DNA of 64,000 bases from Okapia johnstoni (lineage: Eukaryota; Chordata; Mammalia; Artiodactyla; Giraffidae). Position numbers and translations under genes: made by a program. The stretch spans positions 1,674,001-1,738,000 of the forward strand of contig CM044306.1 in the NCBI GenBank assembly GCA_024291935.2, written 5' to 3'. The notes under the pieces are model-generated. The model was not told where the DNA came from. It ran no database searches and worked only from the letters and a program-made list of their open reading frames with translations. Each line of letters opens with the position of its first letter. The stretch's first letter is position 1. Of this stretch, positions 1 through 11,270 are shown in pieces.

Positions 1-82
1 CCTGGAGAATCCCAGGGACAGAGGAGCCTGGTGGGCTGCCGTCTATGGGGTCGCACAGAGTTGGACACAACAAAAGTGACTT
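1..82 (+). mobile_element. Bov-tA SINE, 3' part (cut by window start)
   Basis: Starts inside the SINE body (CCTGGAGAATCCCAGGGACA) and runs through the GGGGTCGCACAGAGTTGGAC 3' segment. The tRNA-like head lies outside the window. It ends directly in an AGC microsatellite, a common tail for this ruminant SINE. Confidence 0.92.
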
Positions 83-108
83 AGCAGCAGCAGCAGCAGC
101 AGCAGCAG
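83..108 (+). repeat. (AGC)8 microsatellite at a SINE tail
   Basis: Eight uninterrupted AGC units plus AG, directly abutting the Bov-tA 3' end. AGC tails on Bov-A/Bov-tA copies are a known source of ruminant trinucleotide microsatellites. Confidence 0.93.
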
Positions 109-312
109 ACTTTGCCTCTGGATCATTCTTTTGACCTTGTCTTATTTGCTTCCAGGAGAAACCACAATATCCTGGACTCCTCTTAGGAGTGAGGAAGAGT
201 CATAGATGATCAGAATCCCATTCAGGTTCCTAATTCTACCTCTACACTTGACTGGTTTGCAGTTTTGCCCTAGAATCTTCACCTTTGAAAAGCTAGGGCT
301 TTGCTCTTCCTA

Positions 313-512
313 GGCTTCCCTGGTTGCTCAGCTGGTAAAGAATCTGCCTGCAATGCAGGAGACCCCGGTTCGATTCCTGGGTCAGGAAGATCTGCCAGAG
401 AAGGGATAGACTACCCACTCCAGTATTCTTGCCTGGAGAATACCATGGACTATATAGTCCATGGGGTCGCAAAGAGTCAGACACGACTGACCGACTTTCA
501 CTTTCATGTTCA
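313..512 (+). mobile_element. Bov-tA SINE with perfect 14-bp TSD
   Basis: tRNA-derived SINE with head GGCTTCCCTGGTTGCTCAGC and intact pol III B-box GGTTCGATTCC (368-378). Direct repeats CTTTGCTCTTCCTA at 299-312 and 513-526 are identical, which points to a fairly recent insertion. The body carries an internal deletion before GACTATATAGTCCATGG. Confidence 0.95.
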
Positions 513-526
513 CTTTGCTCTTCCTA

Positions 527-1273
527 TTGGCTAATCTCTCATCTGTCAAAAAAAGCAACTGGGCAACCAGACCTGTGAGAAGAGAACATCTGGGGCAGCA
601 AATAATTCTCCAGGGCCGCTCTTCCTAGTTTCCCCACGAGAGATGCTACAGACACACTTCTGAGTCCTGTTATTCCAAAGGCCATGCAGACATTCACTTC
701 AGTGGAACAAGCTGGGGTGCCTTCCTAACAAGAGTAGGCAGCAAAGCCAAAAAAGAAAGGAGAATCCAAAGCGCTGGATTGTAAGTGTCTCTGTGGAGTG
801 TCTCGCATCCTTTCGGGATAAGGGGATTACTCCCAACACGCCCACACGCCTCTCTCTTCTGAAGATGTCTTTGAAGAACGATTCTGACGCTAGCATCACT
901 CAGTCACTTGGAGGCTGACCCCGGGTGAACCGCTGCTTCTTTTTTCCACTGCCTCTTCTGGACGTTATTAAGAGATAGATGACAGAGACCAAAATTTGAG
1001 AAAGGGCCAGGAGTTTGTTTATTCTGATCTGGTTCCTTAGAGATGCAAATGCATGAATTATGAACATGATGGATGGAATCATAATGTTTCAACCTGCCAG
1101 CCCTACATTAAGGCCTACTTGAGTCTTGCTAAAAAAAATACAAGTAAATGCTCATGTTTGTCGAGAGAAGAGACTTAGAAGTTTTACTTCAGACAACTCA
1201 AATCCAAACTCAACCAACTAGTTCCTTTATAAAGGAATCCATTTCTTAATGCCAATGTATATGCATATAAGCA
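527..1273. other. No recognised feature
   Basis: Unique-looking sequence. Only short open frames without family resemblance are present on either strand. Confidence 0.6.
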
Positions 1274-1283
1274 CCCTTGTCTT

Positions 1284-1513
1284 GATGGCTCAGTGGTAAA
1301 GAATCTGTCTGCAATGCAGGAGATACAGATGAGGGTTTGACCCTTGGGGTCGGGAAGATCCCGAGGAGAAGGAAATGGCAGCCCACTCCAGTATTCTTGC
1401 CTGGAGAAATCCCATGGACAGAGGACCCTGGTGGGCTACAGTCCATGGGGTGGCAAAGAATTGGACACAACTGAGCAACTAAATAACGACAACAGCAAAG
1501 TGCTTTGAAGATG
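1284..1513 (+). mobile_element. Bov-tA SINE
   Basis: Head GATGGCTCAGTGGTAAAG, body GGAAATGGCAGCCCACTCCA and 3' end TTGGACACAACTGAGCAAC. Probable TSD CCCTT(G/A)TCTT at 1274-1283 and 1514-1523, one mismatch. The long frames on the complement are SINE translations. Confidence 0.9.
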
Positions 1514-1744
1514 CCCTTATCTTCCAAGACCAGGCTGTGAAAGTCTCGCAAGGCTGTCGCCCGTCCTCTCAGAGTGAGTAATTCCGTGTTCAGCTTCTGA
1601 CACTGGAGCATTCCCAGTGGCCTGAGTCCAACGGAGAGAGCTGAATCCTGCTTCTAGAGCTGTGTCTGTCTTGACCAAACCTTTCTAATCAATGAACTGT
1701 TCATCAGGCCCGAGAGATGCAAAGCTGGGGCTTCATTTGTGTCT

Positions 1745-1815
1745 ACAGAACTGATTGCAGGAACTATTTTGTGTCTGCTTGCCAAGGAACGTTTGTTGAA
1801 TAAATGTCCATGTTG
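1745..1815 (+). repeat. L2-like repeat tail (ancient mammalian)
   Basis: Ends in GTTTGTTGAATAAATGTCCA, resembling the 3' end of L2-class repeats. Short and diverged. The rest of 1524-2049 shows nothing I can name. Confidence 0.4.
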
Positions 1816-2049
1816 TGGGAAGAATTCGGCCTGAGGTTCTTTTTCCTCACACCCTGACAGGGAGCTTACGAGAGAGTAGCTAGACCTTCCCCACCCTCAA
1901 CTTCTTCAGCAGCTGTCGTGGTCTCCCTAAACAACTTCCAAGCTGTGCATGAGCCCTAGACCGGTTCACAACATAAGTAGATGTAGAGATAATAGACCAA
2001 TTTATGCATCAGTTTATGAATCAAAAAATTAGACGTGTGTGTGGGCTAA

Positions 2050-2125
2050 GGTGTTCTGTCGCGTCTGACTCTTTGTGACCCTATGGACTGCGGCCTGCCA
2101 GGCTCCTCTGTCTATGGACAATGGA
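2050..2125 (-). mobile_element. Bov-tA/BovB 3' fragment
   Basis: GTCGCGTCTGACTCTTTGTG followed by CCTATGGACTGC and GCCAGGCTCCTCTGTC is the complement of the common 3' segment of Bov-tA and BovB. It is too short to assign to one of the two. Confidence 0.8.
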
Positions 2126-2174
2126 CAAGTACAAAATCCTTTCTCTGGACAATTGGGAGGTGTTTCTCTAAAGG

Positions 2175-2562
2175 GAAACTTCTTTTATTTTTATTTCTTT
2201 ATTTTTTAAACTTTCTATTTTATATTGGAGTCTAGCCGAGCGGGCTTCCCTGGTGGTTCAGAAGGTAAAGAATCCACCTGCAATGCGGGGAGACCCAGGT
2301 TCAACCCCTGGGTCTGGAAGATTCCCTGGAGAAGGAAATGACAACCCAGTCCAGTATTCTTGCCCGGAGAATCCCATGGACAGAGGCTGCAGTCCATGGA
2401 GTTGCAAAGAGTCAGACAGGACTGAACGACCAACGCTTTCACTTTCACAGAGCCGATTGACAACGTGGTGATAGTTTCAGGCGTATAGCAGAGCTACTCA
2501 GCCCCACCATAGAGGTATCCATTCTCCACCAAACTCCCCTCCCACCCAGGCTGCCACAGAAC
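2175..2562 (-). mobile_element. L1 3' end, split by a SINE
   Basis: Antisense L1 3' UTR: ATTTTATATTGGAGTC before the SINE, then GATTGACAACGTGGTGATAG and CCAAACTCCCCTCCCACCCA after it. The L1 reads continuously if 2240-2450 and one TSD copy are removed. Confidence 0.8.
2240..2450 (+). mobile_element. Bov-tA SINE nested in L1
   Basis: Full-length SINE from GGGCTTCCCTGGTGGTTCAG to CTTTCACTTTCAC. TSD AGCCGA at 2234-2239 and 2451-2456 duplicates host L1 sequence. The insertion point is in the L1 stretch corresponding to GAGTATAGTTGATTTACAA. Confidence 0.93.
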
Positions 2563-3486
2563 ACTGAGCAGAGTTAAGGGAAGCTTCTTTAAGCCCTGGG
2601 AACTCTGTAGCAGGAGGTGGAGGAGGAGGAAATCAAAGTCTAGCCAATGGCCGCGTTGGAAGCCACGAGGGCCGGGACCCGGACGCCCGCTCTGGGGGAT
2701 GAAGTCCAGTGAGTCCAGTGCCAACGAGGAGCAGACCAGGTTAGGAAAAACATGGCCCATGGCAATTAGCTTTGCCCATAAAGATTTGTGACTTATGTCC
2801 TCCTCTTAAATCAAGACCAGACCAGGCCCACATGCCAGCGAGTCCGCAAGGGCAGAGACCTACCAATTAGCGGGATGGCGGGAGTAAGGACAGCTCCATC
2901 CAGCCTGGGGACCGGCCGTTTAGGTCCAAGCTCGGCTTTGTCCTTGACCTGTTGTCCCTCATTTCCTTTGGTCTGAGATTCGAGGTCAGGGGAGGGGAGT
3001 GATGGGCGAGCAGAAAACCACTCACGAGAGATTTTGTTTTGGGTGAACGTTGTCTTGACTAAACAAACCTCTAACTGTGCAGACGTGGCGTTTGCAGCTT
3101 CAGTGGGGACAGGAAGACGTAAAGAAAGACTGGCCAGAGGGAAGGGTGGAGGTGATGTGATTTTGACAAACTGCAAAGAATGGCTGGCAGACTTTTCTGA
3201 AGGCCCTGGCTGTTCACTTTCCAGATGCTAAATTCTCCATTTTAAACAGATCCTCAGAGAAGTCAGACCTGAGTGTGGATCCAGGTTGGAGGGGGATGGA
3301 TTAGAAGGGCGGTGGGTTGCCATGACGCCCGGGTTGGCTCCGAGATGGAGATGCGTGTGACCAAGTCCCTTGCTGTGTGCTTTTAGGGGCTCACTTGTGA
3401 AGGAGGCAGGGGACGTGGGGGGGGAGCGAGAAGGTTGAGCTCTGATACAGCTGCGAGTCCACTGAGCTACCAGCTGACACTGGTCA
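2563..3486. other. No recognised feature
   Basis: Moderately GC-rich single-copy-looking DNA without an identifiable repeat, RNA gene or framed exon. Confidence 0.55.
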
Positions 3487-4326
3487 CAATGGCCATCATT
3501 AAAAAGTCCAGAAGCAACAAACGCTGGGCAGGATGTCGAGGAAAGGGAGCCCTCCTACACTGCTGTATAGTGTACACACTTCTACACCGCTCGTGGGAAT
3601 GTAAGTTGGTGCAGCCATTATGGAGAACAGCATGGTAGTTCCTTAAAAAACTTAAGAGAGAGTTACCATATGATCAGCAATCTCATTCCTCAGCAGGCAT
3701 CTGGAGAAAACTATCACTTGAAAACGTACACGCACCCCAGTGTTCACTGCAGCACTGTTTACGATAGCCAAGACACGGCTACAACCTAAACGTCCATCAG
3801 CAGAGGAGTGGACAAGGAGGATGTGGTCCACGTATACGGTGGAATGTTCCTCAGCTGTAAAGGGCATGAAATAATGCCACTCGCAGCGACAGAGATGGAC
3901 CTGGAAGTCACGCTGAGTGAGGTCAACGAGACAGAGGAAGACAAGCATCATGTGATACCTCTTATGTGTGGAATCTAAAACAATGATGCAGATGAACCCA
4001 TTGAGGAGACAGAAAAAGACTCACAGACATGGAGAACAAACTTATGGTTCCCAACAGGGAAAGGGTGGGGAGGGCGAGGATAAAATTGGAATTTGGGATT
4101 AGCGGTACACACGATTCCATATAAAACAGATAAACAATAAGGACCTCCTGTATAGCACAGGGGCCTCTCCTCAGTGTCCTGTAATAAACCATAATGAAAA
4201 AGAATATATATATATATATGTATGTCTGTACGTATATAACTGACTCACTCTGCCGTGCACCAGGTACTAACACAGCGGAGTGAATCCACTCGACGGCAAT
4301 AAAATTAAAGGATTAAAACAATAAAG
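3487..4326 (+). mobile_element. L1 3' region (end of ORF2 plus 3' UTR)
   Basis: Begins at GGCCATCATTAAAAAGTCCA, continues through CTCCTACACTGCTG, TGTAAGTTGGTGCAGCC and AAGGACCTCCTGTATAGCAC, and ends in an A/T-rich tail after an (AT)n stretch near 4207. A 5'-truncated sense-orientation L1 with many substitutions and no usable ORF. Confidence 0.92.
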
Positions 4327-5545
4327 CAACTTCGTCCCCCACTAGACAAACTGATGGTGATGTTTACCCCCGCGAATACGAAGAAGGGCGTGTCTCCAAT
4401 TTGTCTATTCGTGTTCAACCATGATGCTATTCTTACATGAAGACCAGATGGGCAGATCCAAGCAGAAAGACACGTCAGTGCCCGGGCCACGAGGAAAAGG
4501 GAGAGAACCAGGCTGAGTGCTTCTCGGGGGCCAGGAGAAGTTCAGCACCAGCGGGGACAGGGCCCGGCTCAGTCGGGACAGCTTCACGGCAGACGGCTCA
4601 AATTATACCTCTCGGACGAAGCTCCTCATTAAGGACCCACACCTCAGAGACGTTCTGGCCTCCCAAGGTGCATCATTAAGGAAGCCGAGCATGATGATAG
4701 TAATTTAAATGGAGCTGAAAGAGCAGTCTAACTTAGAACAGGTATTCGCAGTCAGCTGTTCTCAAGAAGAGGCTCCCCGGGATAAAGAGCCTTTGCTGAA
4801 GGAATCGTGGGCAAAGTCATCTTTTCAAGGTAAACCTGATCCATCCCGGTGAGCGAGAAGCAGGGAACGCAGCCAGTGGCTCTCAGGGCTGATCGCTTCC
4901 TTCCAAATCATCTCATCACAGGATGATTTCCAGCAGTGACTTGTTCTGCCTTGGGACTCAGTTGTGTCCTGGATGGGGTGTTTCATCAGATGCTCCCTTG
5001 TCCCCAGAGCCACTGCCAGGAGCCCCAGGTGTCCCTGGGAGGGCCAGCTGCTCAGGGTTGGGGGACGGAGACTTTCCCCGTGCCCTCAGCTGCACTCCCC
5101 ATCTCCCCCTCACCGGCCACCCAGCAGGGAGCCGGCTTCCTGGGGGAAAGGGAGGAGGCAGCTGCCACTTTCTTGCTGCCCTTTGTGACGCCCAACAGAG
5201 GAAATGCACAGCGCAGGTGTGGGAGTCTGGCTGACTTTTAGTGAAAAATAAACGCGGTTTCCTGTTTGCTGCTTATTTTCATTCCTAAGCCGTGAGGAGC
5301 CGCTGGCGCTTCCTGCCAGGACTAGTATTTTATGCAGGCAGAGTAGGTGTCATTGGGACCAAAAAATCTCAATGCCTTCAACCTTCTGAGAGCTCTCACA
5401 TCTCGCCCATGAGTGTCATTCTTTAAAGTAATATTGAGGATTTGGGTTGAATCATTCTGTTGCTTGGAGTGTTGAAAGATTGGCACCTTGAAGCATTATG
5501 ATTTTCTCATGTATCTGATTAACTTAAAGCAGTTCTGGGTTCTGA
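4327..5545. other. No recognised feature
   Basis: Includes a GC-rich part (about 4480-4640 and 4960-5240) with several overlapping short frames on both strands. None shows a domain, and no convincing donor/acceptor pair was found. Confidence 0.5.
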
Positions 5546-5559
5546 GGATGTTCAGTGGT

Positions 5560-5738
5560 CCATCCATCTACACATCCATCCATCCATCCTTCCATCCACC
5601 CACCCAACCACCCACCCATCCATCCATCCATCCATCCACCCAACCATGCATTCATTCATCCATCCATCCATCCGCCCATCTACCCATCCACCCATCCACC
5701 CACCCACCCACCCACCCATCCATCCACCTACCCACCTA
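5560..5738 (+). repeat. (CATC)n/(CACC)n microsatellite
   Basis: About 180 bp of CATC tetranucleotides with CACC, CATT and CTAC variants. Both strands are open for long stretches only because of the repeat, so the predicted [11 protein letters not shown] and GWMDGWM-type peptides are not genes. Confidence 0.95.
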
Positions 5739-6483
5739 CGTGTTGAGATATCAAGCAGCAGGCTTGTGTTGATGCACCAAGGAGGAAAGCCTGTCTGCAG
5801 ACAATTACTCCCATGACACAGAGCTCTGAAAAGACCCTTCCAAACACTGAAGTGGGTTCTGCACACATCTAGCTTTCCCAAGTTTCCAACCAAAACAAAC
5901 AAACCAACCCAGAAAATCACCCTGGGAAACTCTCCCAAGCTGGATTCCCTGGGGTTCTGAGGCCCTGTTTCCTCACCTTCATCACTCCTGGAAGAAGGCT
6001 GCAGATTCCAGGACCAGAGCCCCGAGAACCAACTCGCTTGCTCCCTTTCTGGGCATTCCAGAAAAAAAATTGGAAAAAATCCCCAAAGACTACCGTCCAC
6101 ACAGCAGCCCGCAGCCGTGACTGCAATCGCTCAATTACGTGGTTATTCACGAAGTACAGATTACAGGCTTCCTTAGCCAACGGCTCCGTGACTAGACCAG
6201 ATGAAACCAAACAAAGAAAAAAGCCCGACATGCAAACGCCGGACGTTTTCTCGGCATGTGGCAGCGTTTAGTCCCAGTCAGCAAGGAACAGAAACGAAAC
6301 AAAACTGGGAGCGAGTCTTGGGGTGTTTTTCTCCTGCTTTGCTTGGCTTCACAAGGATGGAGATAATGCGAGACCCACATTATCCTGCTTATGAGGAGCA
6401 AGGCTTGTTTGAAAACCCCTGATATAACAAACTCATAAAGAAATGGGACAGGCTATTTGCTGTTTTTGTTCTTCAGTTCACTT
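5739..6483. other. No named feature; weak exon-like interval inside
   Basis: Mostly unremarkable. A 72-nt minus-strand interval (5977-6048) is bounded by AG and GTGAGG and is open; it is listed as a low-confidence observation only. Confidence 0.4.
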
Positions 6484-6907
6484 TTTAAATTGAAGTATAG
6501 TTAATTTGGGCTTCCCTGGTGACTCAGCTGGTAAAGAATCCGCCTGCAATGCGGGAGACCTGGGTTCGATTCCTGGGTTGGGAACATCCTCTGGAGGAGG
6601 GAAAGGCTACCCACTCCAGTATTCTGGCCTGGAGAATCCCCACGGACAGAGAAGCTTGGTGGGCTACAGTCCCTGGGGCCGCACAGAGTCAAACAGCTGA
6701 GTGAGTAAGTGCAGCGCAGCACAGCGTGGTTATTTACAAAGCTGTGTTAGTGTCAGGTGTACAGCAAAAGGATTCAGTTACAGACAGATATGTATACTTA
6801 TATCCATATATATTCTTTTTCAGTTTCTTTTCCACTGTATAGGTTATTGAGTTTAGTTCCCTGTGCTATACGGTAGATCTTTGTCATTTGCTATTTTTGT
6901 AGGAAAA
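6484..6907 (-). mobile_element. L1 3' end, split by a SINE
   Basis: Antisense L1 3' UTR: TTTTTAAATTGAAGTATAG before the SINE, then AGTGTCAGGTGTACAGCAAA and TTCCCTGTGCTATACGGTAG after it. Confidence 0.88.
6507..6728 (+). mobile_element. Bov-tA SINE nested in L1
   Basis: GGGCTTCCCTGGTGACTCAG head, intact B-box GGTTCGATTCC and 3' end with an expanded GCAGCGCAGCACAGC tail. Flanks GTTAATTT and GTTATTT look like an imperfect TSD of the L1 target. Confidence 0.93.
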
Positions 6908-7160
6908 ATAGAGCTCAGTGATAGCACTGTGTTGCTAGATCTGTGTCCTGGAGACTGGGGCTCAGTTTTGCAGAGACAGTGGTATATGGGTCCCCAGGCC
7001 AGCCTTGTCTGCGAGATGGGGGCTCCGCCCTTTGGGTGGGAGAGTTTCTCCACTTCTGGGAGAAAAGTGAGCATCAGAGAGAAAGGTGGGGTTCTCCAGG
7101 GGGAAGGGAGGGAGCACATCGCAGACTGAGGGCTGCAGTCAGGTTTCCCCTGAATTCATG

Positions 7161-7256
7161 GTGCACACACACTCATATACACGTGCGCACACATACACGT
7201 GTGCACACACTCACACACACACTCACATACATATGCACACACACACATGCGCACAG
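7161..7256 (+). repeat. CA-rich simple sequence
   Basis: Imperfect (CA)n with CATA, CGTG and TCAC interruptions. It can form alternating purine-pyrimidine (Z-DNA-prone) stretches. Confidence 0.9.
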
Positions 7257-7440
7257 AGATCTGGATATGAGACGGAGAATCAAGCCTTGGAAAAGGTGAG
7301 GAAAAAGCCATGGCAGCTACCATCCTGAACCCATTAGCACTGGACTCCTTCCAGGCTCCCCGTCGCTCCCTCCTCCCTGGAGAAGGGCCACAGGCGCATC
7401 TGCCTGGAGCTCAGGGAGCTGGAGATGGGATGCACGGCCC

Positions 7441-7530
7441 AGAAACAGTCAGAAACCGAGGAAAAGGCCCAGAAACAGTCAGAAACTGAGGAAAAGGCCC
7501 AGAAACAGTCAGAAACCGAGGAAAAGGCTG
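7441..7530 (+). repeat. 30-bp minisatellite, 3 copies
   Basis: Three head-to-tail 30-bp units starting AGAAACAGTC and ending AAGGCCC, differing at one internal C/T plus the last two bases. The unit is a multiple of three and is read through in a 74-codon open frame (7425-7646) as three AQKQSETEEK decapeptides. No other sign that this frame is expressed. Confidence 0.93.
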
Positions 7531-8769
7531 ACCGCCGTGCCCTCTTCCTCCCAGCAACAGTGACCGCCAGCTTGGATCAGAGCGGGCGAGGGGGGGACCG
7601 TCAGACTGGCTCAGGGACAGCCAGGGGAGGGGAAGGCGGGGAGTGAGCGGGGTCCCGGGTCAGAGTGAGGGCGGGGTCTCAAGGTCCTCCCCGTTTCTGC
7701 CCTGCGAGGAAGCCTAGCTCCGAAGAAACCTGAGGCTGCAGAGAGACCAGGAAAGGAAGCGGCAGGGCTCCCTCATCCTTGCATTCAACTCACTGTTGGA
7801 AAAAACTCCAGAAAATTCCAAAAAGCGAAACTTGAACGTGCAACCTCCCTCCCTACTGGCAGCCGTTCCCATAGTGTCAACAGTATATTAGGTGCTGTAA
7901 TAACCTGGCGATGAAAGTGGGCAGGAGGGTGTGTGAAGGTCACAAGCAGAGGCTACGCTGTTTTGAGTAAGGGGCTTGAGCATCCCATAATTTTAGCATC
8001 CACAGGGGATCCTGGAGCCGATCCCCCCTGCCCAGACACTGAGAGACGAGTGTGTGAAATGCCAGCAGGCCCGGGGGACCCTTCAGAGTCTGGTGCATGA
8101 CTGCCACCAGGCTGGGCCTGGGACCTGCTAGGGAAAGCCTTGCACCTGCGGATGGTCAGGCCTAAAAAATCACACTGAGGTTGTTCACCAGGAGCTGGAC
8201 TCCTCAACATCGCACAGGCATCAAGCCCAAGGCTGTCCTGTCCTGAGTGGCGAAGCTCTCCCTGAAACAGCTCGAAGCTGCTGGCAGTTCCCAGAGCTCC
8301 CCTCCTCTCCGCCCGCTCAGGTTCCTGTCCCTGGGGACCCCGCACACATAAAGAGCTCAGCGTCTCCCTTCCGGGTCCTTGTCCCCTCCTAGGCATCAGC
8401 TCTAGGAGGCAGCAGTGAAAACTGAAAGACGTTATCTACCAGCAGTGACAGATGACTCTATTAACATTTGTCGCGTATGCATGGGTTATTTTATCAAGAG
8501 AGTGCAGGAAAGAGCAGAGGACAAATAAACCACAGGGCAGGAGGGGTAAGGACGTGAGCGGCGGCTTCTAAACAAGTCTGTGAGACAAATGATGCTAATG
8601 GGGCTGTTGTGCTGGGGTAAGCCTGGGGGGACATGGCTGGGCTGTCGAGGCTGCCCGCCCAGAGCCTGCCTGATGCCGTTATAATCTCTTTAAAGGTCAG
8701 TTTTCTCATCCTTAATGATGGTGGATTAATTTAGGGGAATAATAGTGTGGATTAAACTATATATAATTT
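7531..8769. other. No recognised feature
   Basis: GC-rich start (7540-7700), otherwise ordinary. The 147-codon open frame on the complement (7953-8396) has no recognisable domain or convincing splice context. Confidence 0.5.
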
Positions 8770-9060
8770 TATTATTTATTTTGGCGGTGCTGGGTCCTCA
8801 TTGCTGTGCAGGTTTTCCTCCAGCTGCAGCGGGTGGGAGCTGCTCTCTGGTGGCGGTGCTCGGCTTCTCCTGTTGCAGAGCACACACTCTAGGCGGATAG
8901 GCTCCCGTAGCCGCAGTTCCTGGGCTCCAGAGCACAGGCTCAATGGTTGTGGTGCAGGAGCTTAGTTGCCTCACTGCATGTGGGATCTCCCCGGATCAGG
9001 GATCAAACCCCGTGTCTTCTGCGTTGGCAGGCAGATTCTTTACCATCGAGCCACTGGGAG
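8770..9060 (-). mobile_element. CHR-type SINE
   Basis: Complement of a cetartiodactyl tRNA-derived SINE: long GC-rich body, GGATCAGGGATCAAACCCCG (B-box region) and final CATCGAGCCACTGGGAG. Diverged, so older than the neighbouring Bov-tA. Confidence 0.8.
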
Positions 9061-9072
9061 ATGTGCTGTGCG

Positions 9073-9271
9073 CTATGCTTAGCTGCTCAGTCGTGTCTGG
9101 CTCTTTGTGACTCCATGGACTGTAGCCCACTAGGCTCCTCTGTCCGTGGGATTCTCCAGGCAAGAATACTGGAGTGGGTTGCCATGCCCTCCTCCAGGGG
9201 ATCTTCCTGACCCAGGGATCTAACCCAGGTCTTCCACATTGCAGACAGATTCTGAGCCACCAGGGAAGCCC
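9073..9271 (-). mobile_element. Bov-tA SINE
   Basis: Complement of the full SINE, from GCTCAGTCGTGTCTGGCTC to GAGCCACCAGGGAAGCCC. Lies immediately beside the older CHR element. Confidence 0.94.
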
Positions 9272-10097
9272 GAGTCATCAGGAGATAAATGATGCTAACT
9301 TTTTAGGGAAGCCCCACAAAATCTTTGAATACAGTGTGCAGAACAAAGTAATTACTCAGGATTCGCTGGTGGTGTGGTTTTTATTATTTTCATCTGAGTC
9401 CTACCTTGCTCAAGTCTTAGAGCAAAAGCTTTGCCTGTGTAGATCTTGCTCGGTGCATTAATGGGTTTCTGCAAAGATGTATGTAAACCAGATTCACTGT
9501 CAGTTGTGAATTTCACTGGTAGTTCTTCCTCTTCATGCCTGGGCATGTGGTCTAAGTGTGAGCAGTCTCCTCCCTGGGTGTCAAGCTCTCCCTGCATTCC
9601 ACTGTGATTGTCTGGAGCTGTATCTCTGCTCGAGTCTGGGAGGAAGTTTGCACCTTTCATAAAAGAATACACAGTGTCCAGGTGGGGTAGCTGAGGTTAA
9701 GCCCCCCCCCCCCCCGGCATCCACACAGAGCCGGCCTTTCTGTATGGAATTCTCCACCTGGAAGTGGAAGCCGGTGTGAAATGGTGGCTCAGGGTTAGAA
9801 TAAAAGGAGAGAAAGACAGAGTTTCTCCACACACTGCCAGGTCACATGCCCAAGATACACAGGATGGTTTCTTCACCAGATAGCAGACCAGCCTGTGTGC
9901 AGAGAGAGTGCGCTGGGGCAGCATCAGACAGCTGTTGACCCCACGTCCTCCTAGAAAGAGACCCGGATACCTTCCTGACTTCCTCTGCTGGTCGATGGAC
10001 ATAGTCAGGGCACCAGATTTCAAGGATATTTTTATGAAGTGGAGATAAGTGAAGTAGAATCTCTTAGTTGGAAATCATAAAGGGGAATTTGGTTTAA
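9272..10097. other. No recognised feature apart from the C14 run
   Basis: Single-copy-looking DNA. Short frames on both strands are without support. Confidence 0.5.
9702..9715 (+). repeat. C14 homopolymer
   Basis: Fourteen consecutive C. It affects all frames called across it and is a place where the assembly could be wrong in length. Confidence 0.9.
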
Positions 10098-10325
10098 GAA
10101 AGAACAGACAGCTTTTTCTGTAAGGGGCCAGAGAGTGAATATTTTCGGCTTTCTGAGCTGTAGAGTCACAGTTGTAACTGGTCAACTCTGCTGCTATGGC
10201 CCCAAAGCCACAGTAAAAGATGTGCTAACAAATGCATGTGTCTGCCTTTCCCATAAAACTTTATATAAAAAACCAGGAAGCTCAGGTTTGACCTGAGAGC
10301 CATAGTGTTGAATCCCTGGCTTAAG
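10098..10325 (+). mobile_element. hAT-type nonautonomous DNA transposon remnant (MER class)
   Basis: Contains TTTTTCTGTAAGGGGCCAGA, AATATTTTCGGCTTTCTGAG and CATAAAACTTTATATAAAAA, hallmarks of a common mammalian Charlie-related element. Subfamily not assigned. Confidence 0.75.
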
Positions 10326-10811
10326 ACAGATGGGAAAGGCTAAAATATAAAATTCTGCCTATGTCATCGTGAATCACAGCAGTCAGAAGAAAAACAAGCA
10401 GACAATTGAATTAATCAGCGTAGTTGCAAAGGGAGCTGTCTGCCTGCGGTTGAAGGAGGCGTGTGCCAGAGAGGAGGGGCCGGGGCCGTGTGCGCATGTC
10501 CTGTGGCTCAGAAATAAGCTAGCTGGTGTTAAAAAATTAAGCTCTGGGAATCAGCAAAAAAGGCTCAAGATTACAAATAAAGAAGGAATAGATTTTGGTT
10601 TTAGTTTGGGGAGAAGTTATTTACTATAGTCAAAAGTTCAAAGGAAAGGGTAGACCCTGTGCCTGGGGACAAAGCTGTAATGCAAACAGGGGCCGTGACT
10701 TTGCTGACCGCAGTCGCCTAGAAGGGGACCCAGAGGTGGGCCCTTGACTCTCTGAGAGGTGCTGGGCAGTGGTGGCAAAAAACAACCCAGTCAAAGCTGC
10801 AGAAAAGGCAG

Positions 10812-10925
10812 GGCTTGCCTAGTTGTCCAGTGGTTAAGACTCTGGGCTTCCAGTGCAGGGGCATGGGTTGAGTCCCTGGTTGGGGAACTAAGATCTCACA
10901 TGCCTTGTGGCGCAGCCAGAAAATA
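10812..10925 (+). mobile_element. CHR-type SINE
   Basis: CAGTGGTTAAGACTCTGGGC, TTGAGTCCCTGGTTGGGGAA, CTAAGATCTCACATGCC and GGCGCAGCCAGAAAATAA. Short tRNA-Glu-like CHR form. Confidence 0.88.
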
Positions 10926-11048
10926 AGTCTGGAAAACGGATCCAGGCCCAGAGAACAATAAAAGCAAAAGACTGAAAAGGGATCTAAAAGCTTCCAGATG
11001 CAAACGCTAGTTGTCGCTCAGTGTTGTGATTTGGGTAGTTGTTTTCTT

Positions 11049-11263
11049 GGTTATTGTTACCATTCAGTCGCTGAGTCATGTCCGACTCTTTGTGACCCCA
11101 TGGACTGTGGCCCCCCAGGCTCCTCTGTCCATGGGATTCTCCCGGCAAGAACACTGGAGTGGGTTGTCATTTCCTCCTCCAGGGGACCTTCCTGACCCAG
11201 GGATTGAGCTTGAGACTCCTGCATTGTGGGAGGATTCTTTGCCACTGAGCCACCAGGGAAGGC
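11049..11263 (-). mobile_element. Bov-tA SINE
   Basis: Complement of the full SINE. Possible 7-bp TSD TTTTCTT at 11042-11048 and 11264-11270. Confidence 0.93.
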
Positions 11264-11270
11264 TTTTCTT

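Noticed and set aside
313..400. tRNA gene, because of A- and B-box-like sequence
   Set aside because: This is the tRNA-derived head of Bov-tA; it does not fold as a complete tRNA and continues into the SINE body. The same applies to CHR elements.
301..534. Open frames of 60-100 codons such as GKESACNAGDPGSIPGSGRS and RILEWVAMPSSRGS-type peptides at dozens of places
   Set aside because: They are translations of Bov-tA SINEs in fixed frames; each falls on an annotated SINE and has no independent support.
3960..4273. Minus-strand frame with hydrophobic stretch
   Set aside because: Antisense L1 3' UTR including an AT microsatellite.
5552..6100. 182-codon minus frame with GWMDGWM repeats
   Set aside because: Half of it is the CATC microsatellite read in complement; the rest has no domain.
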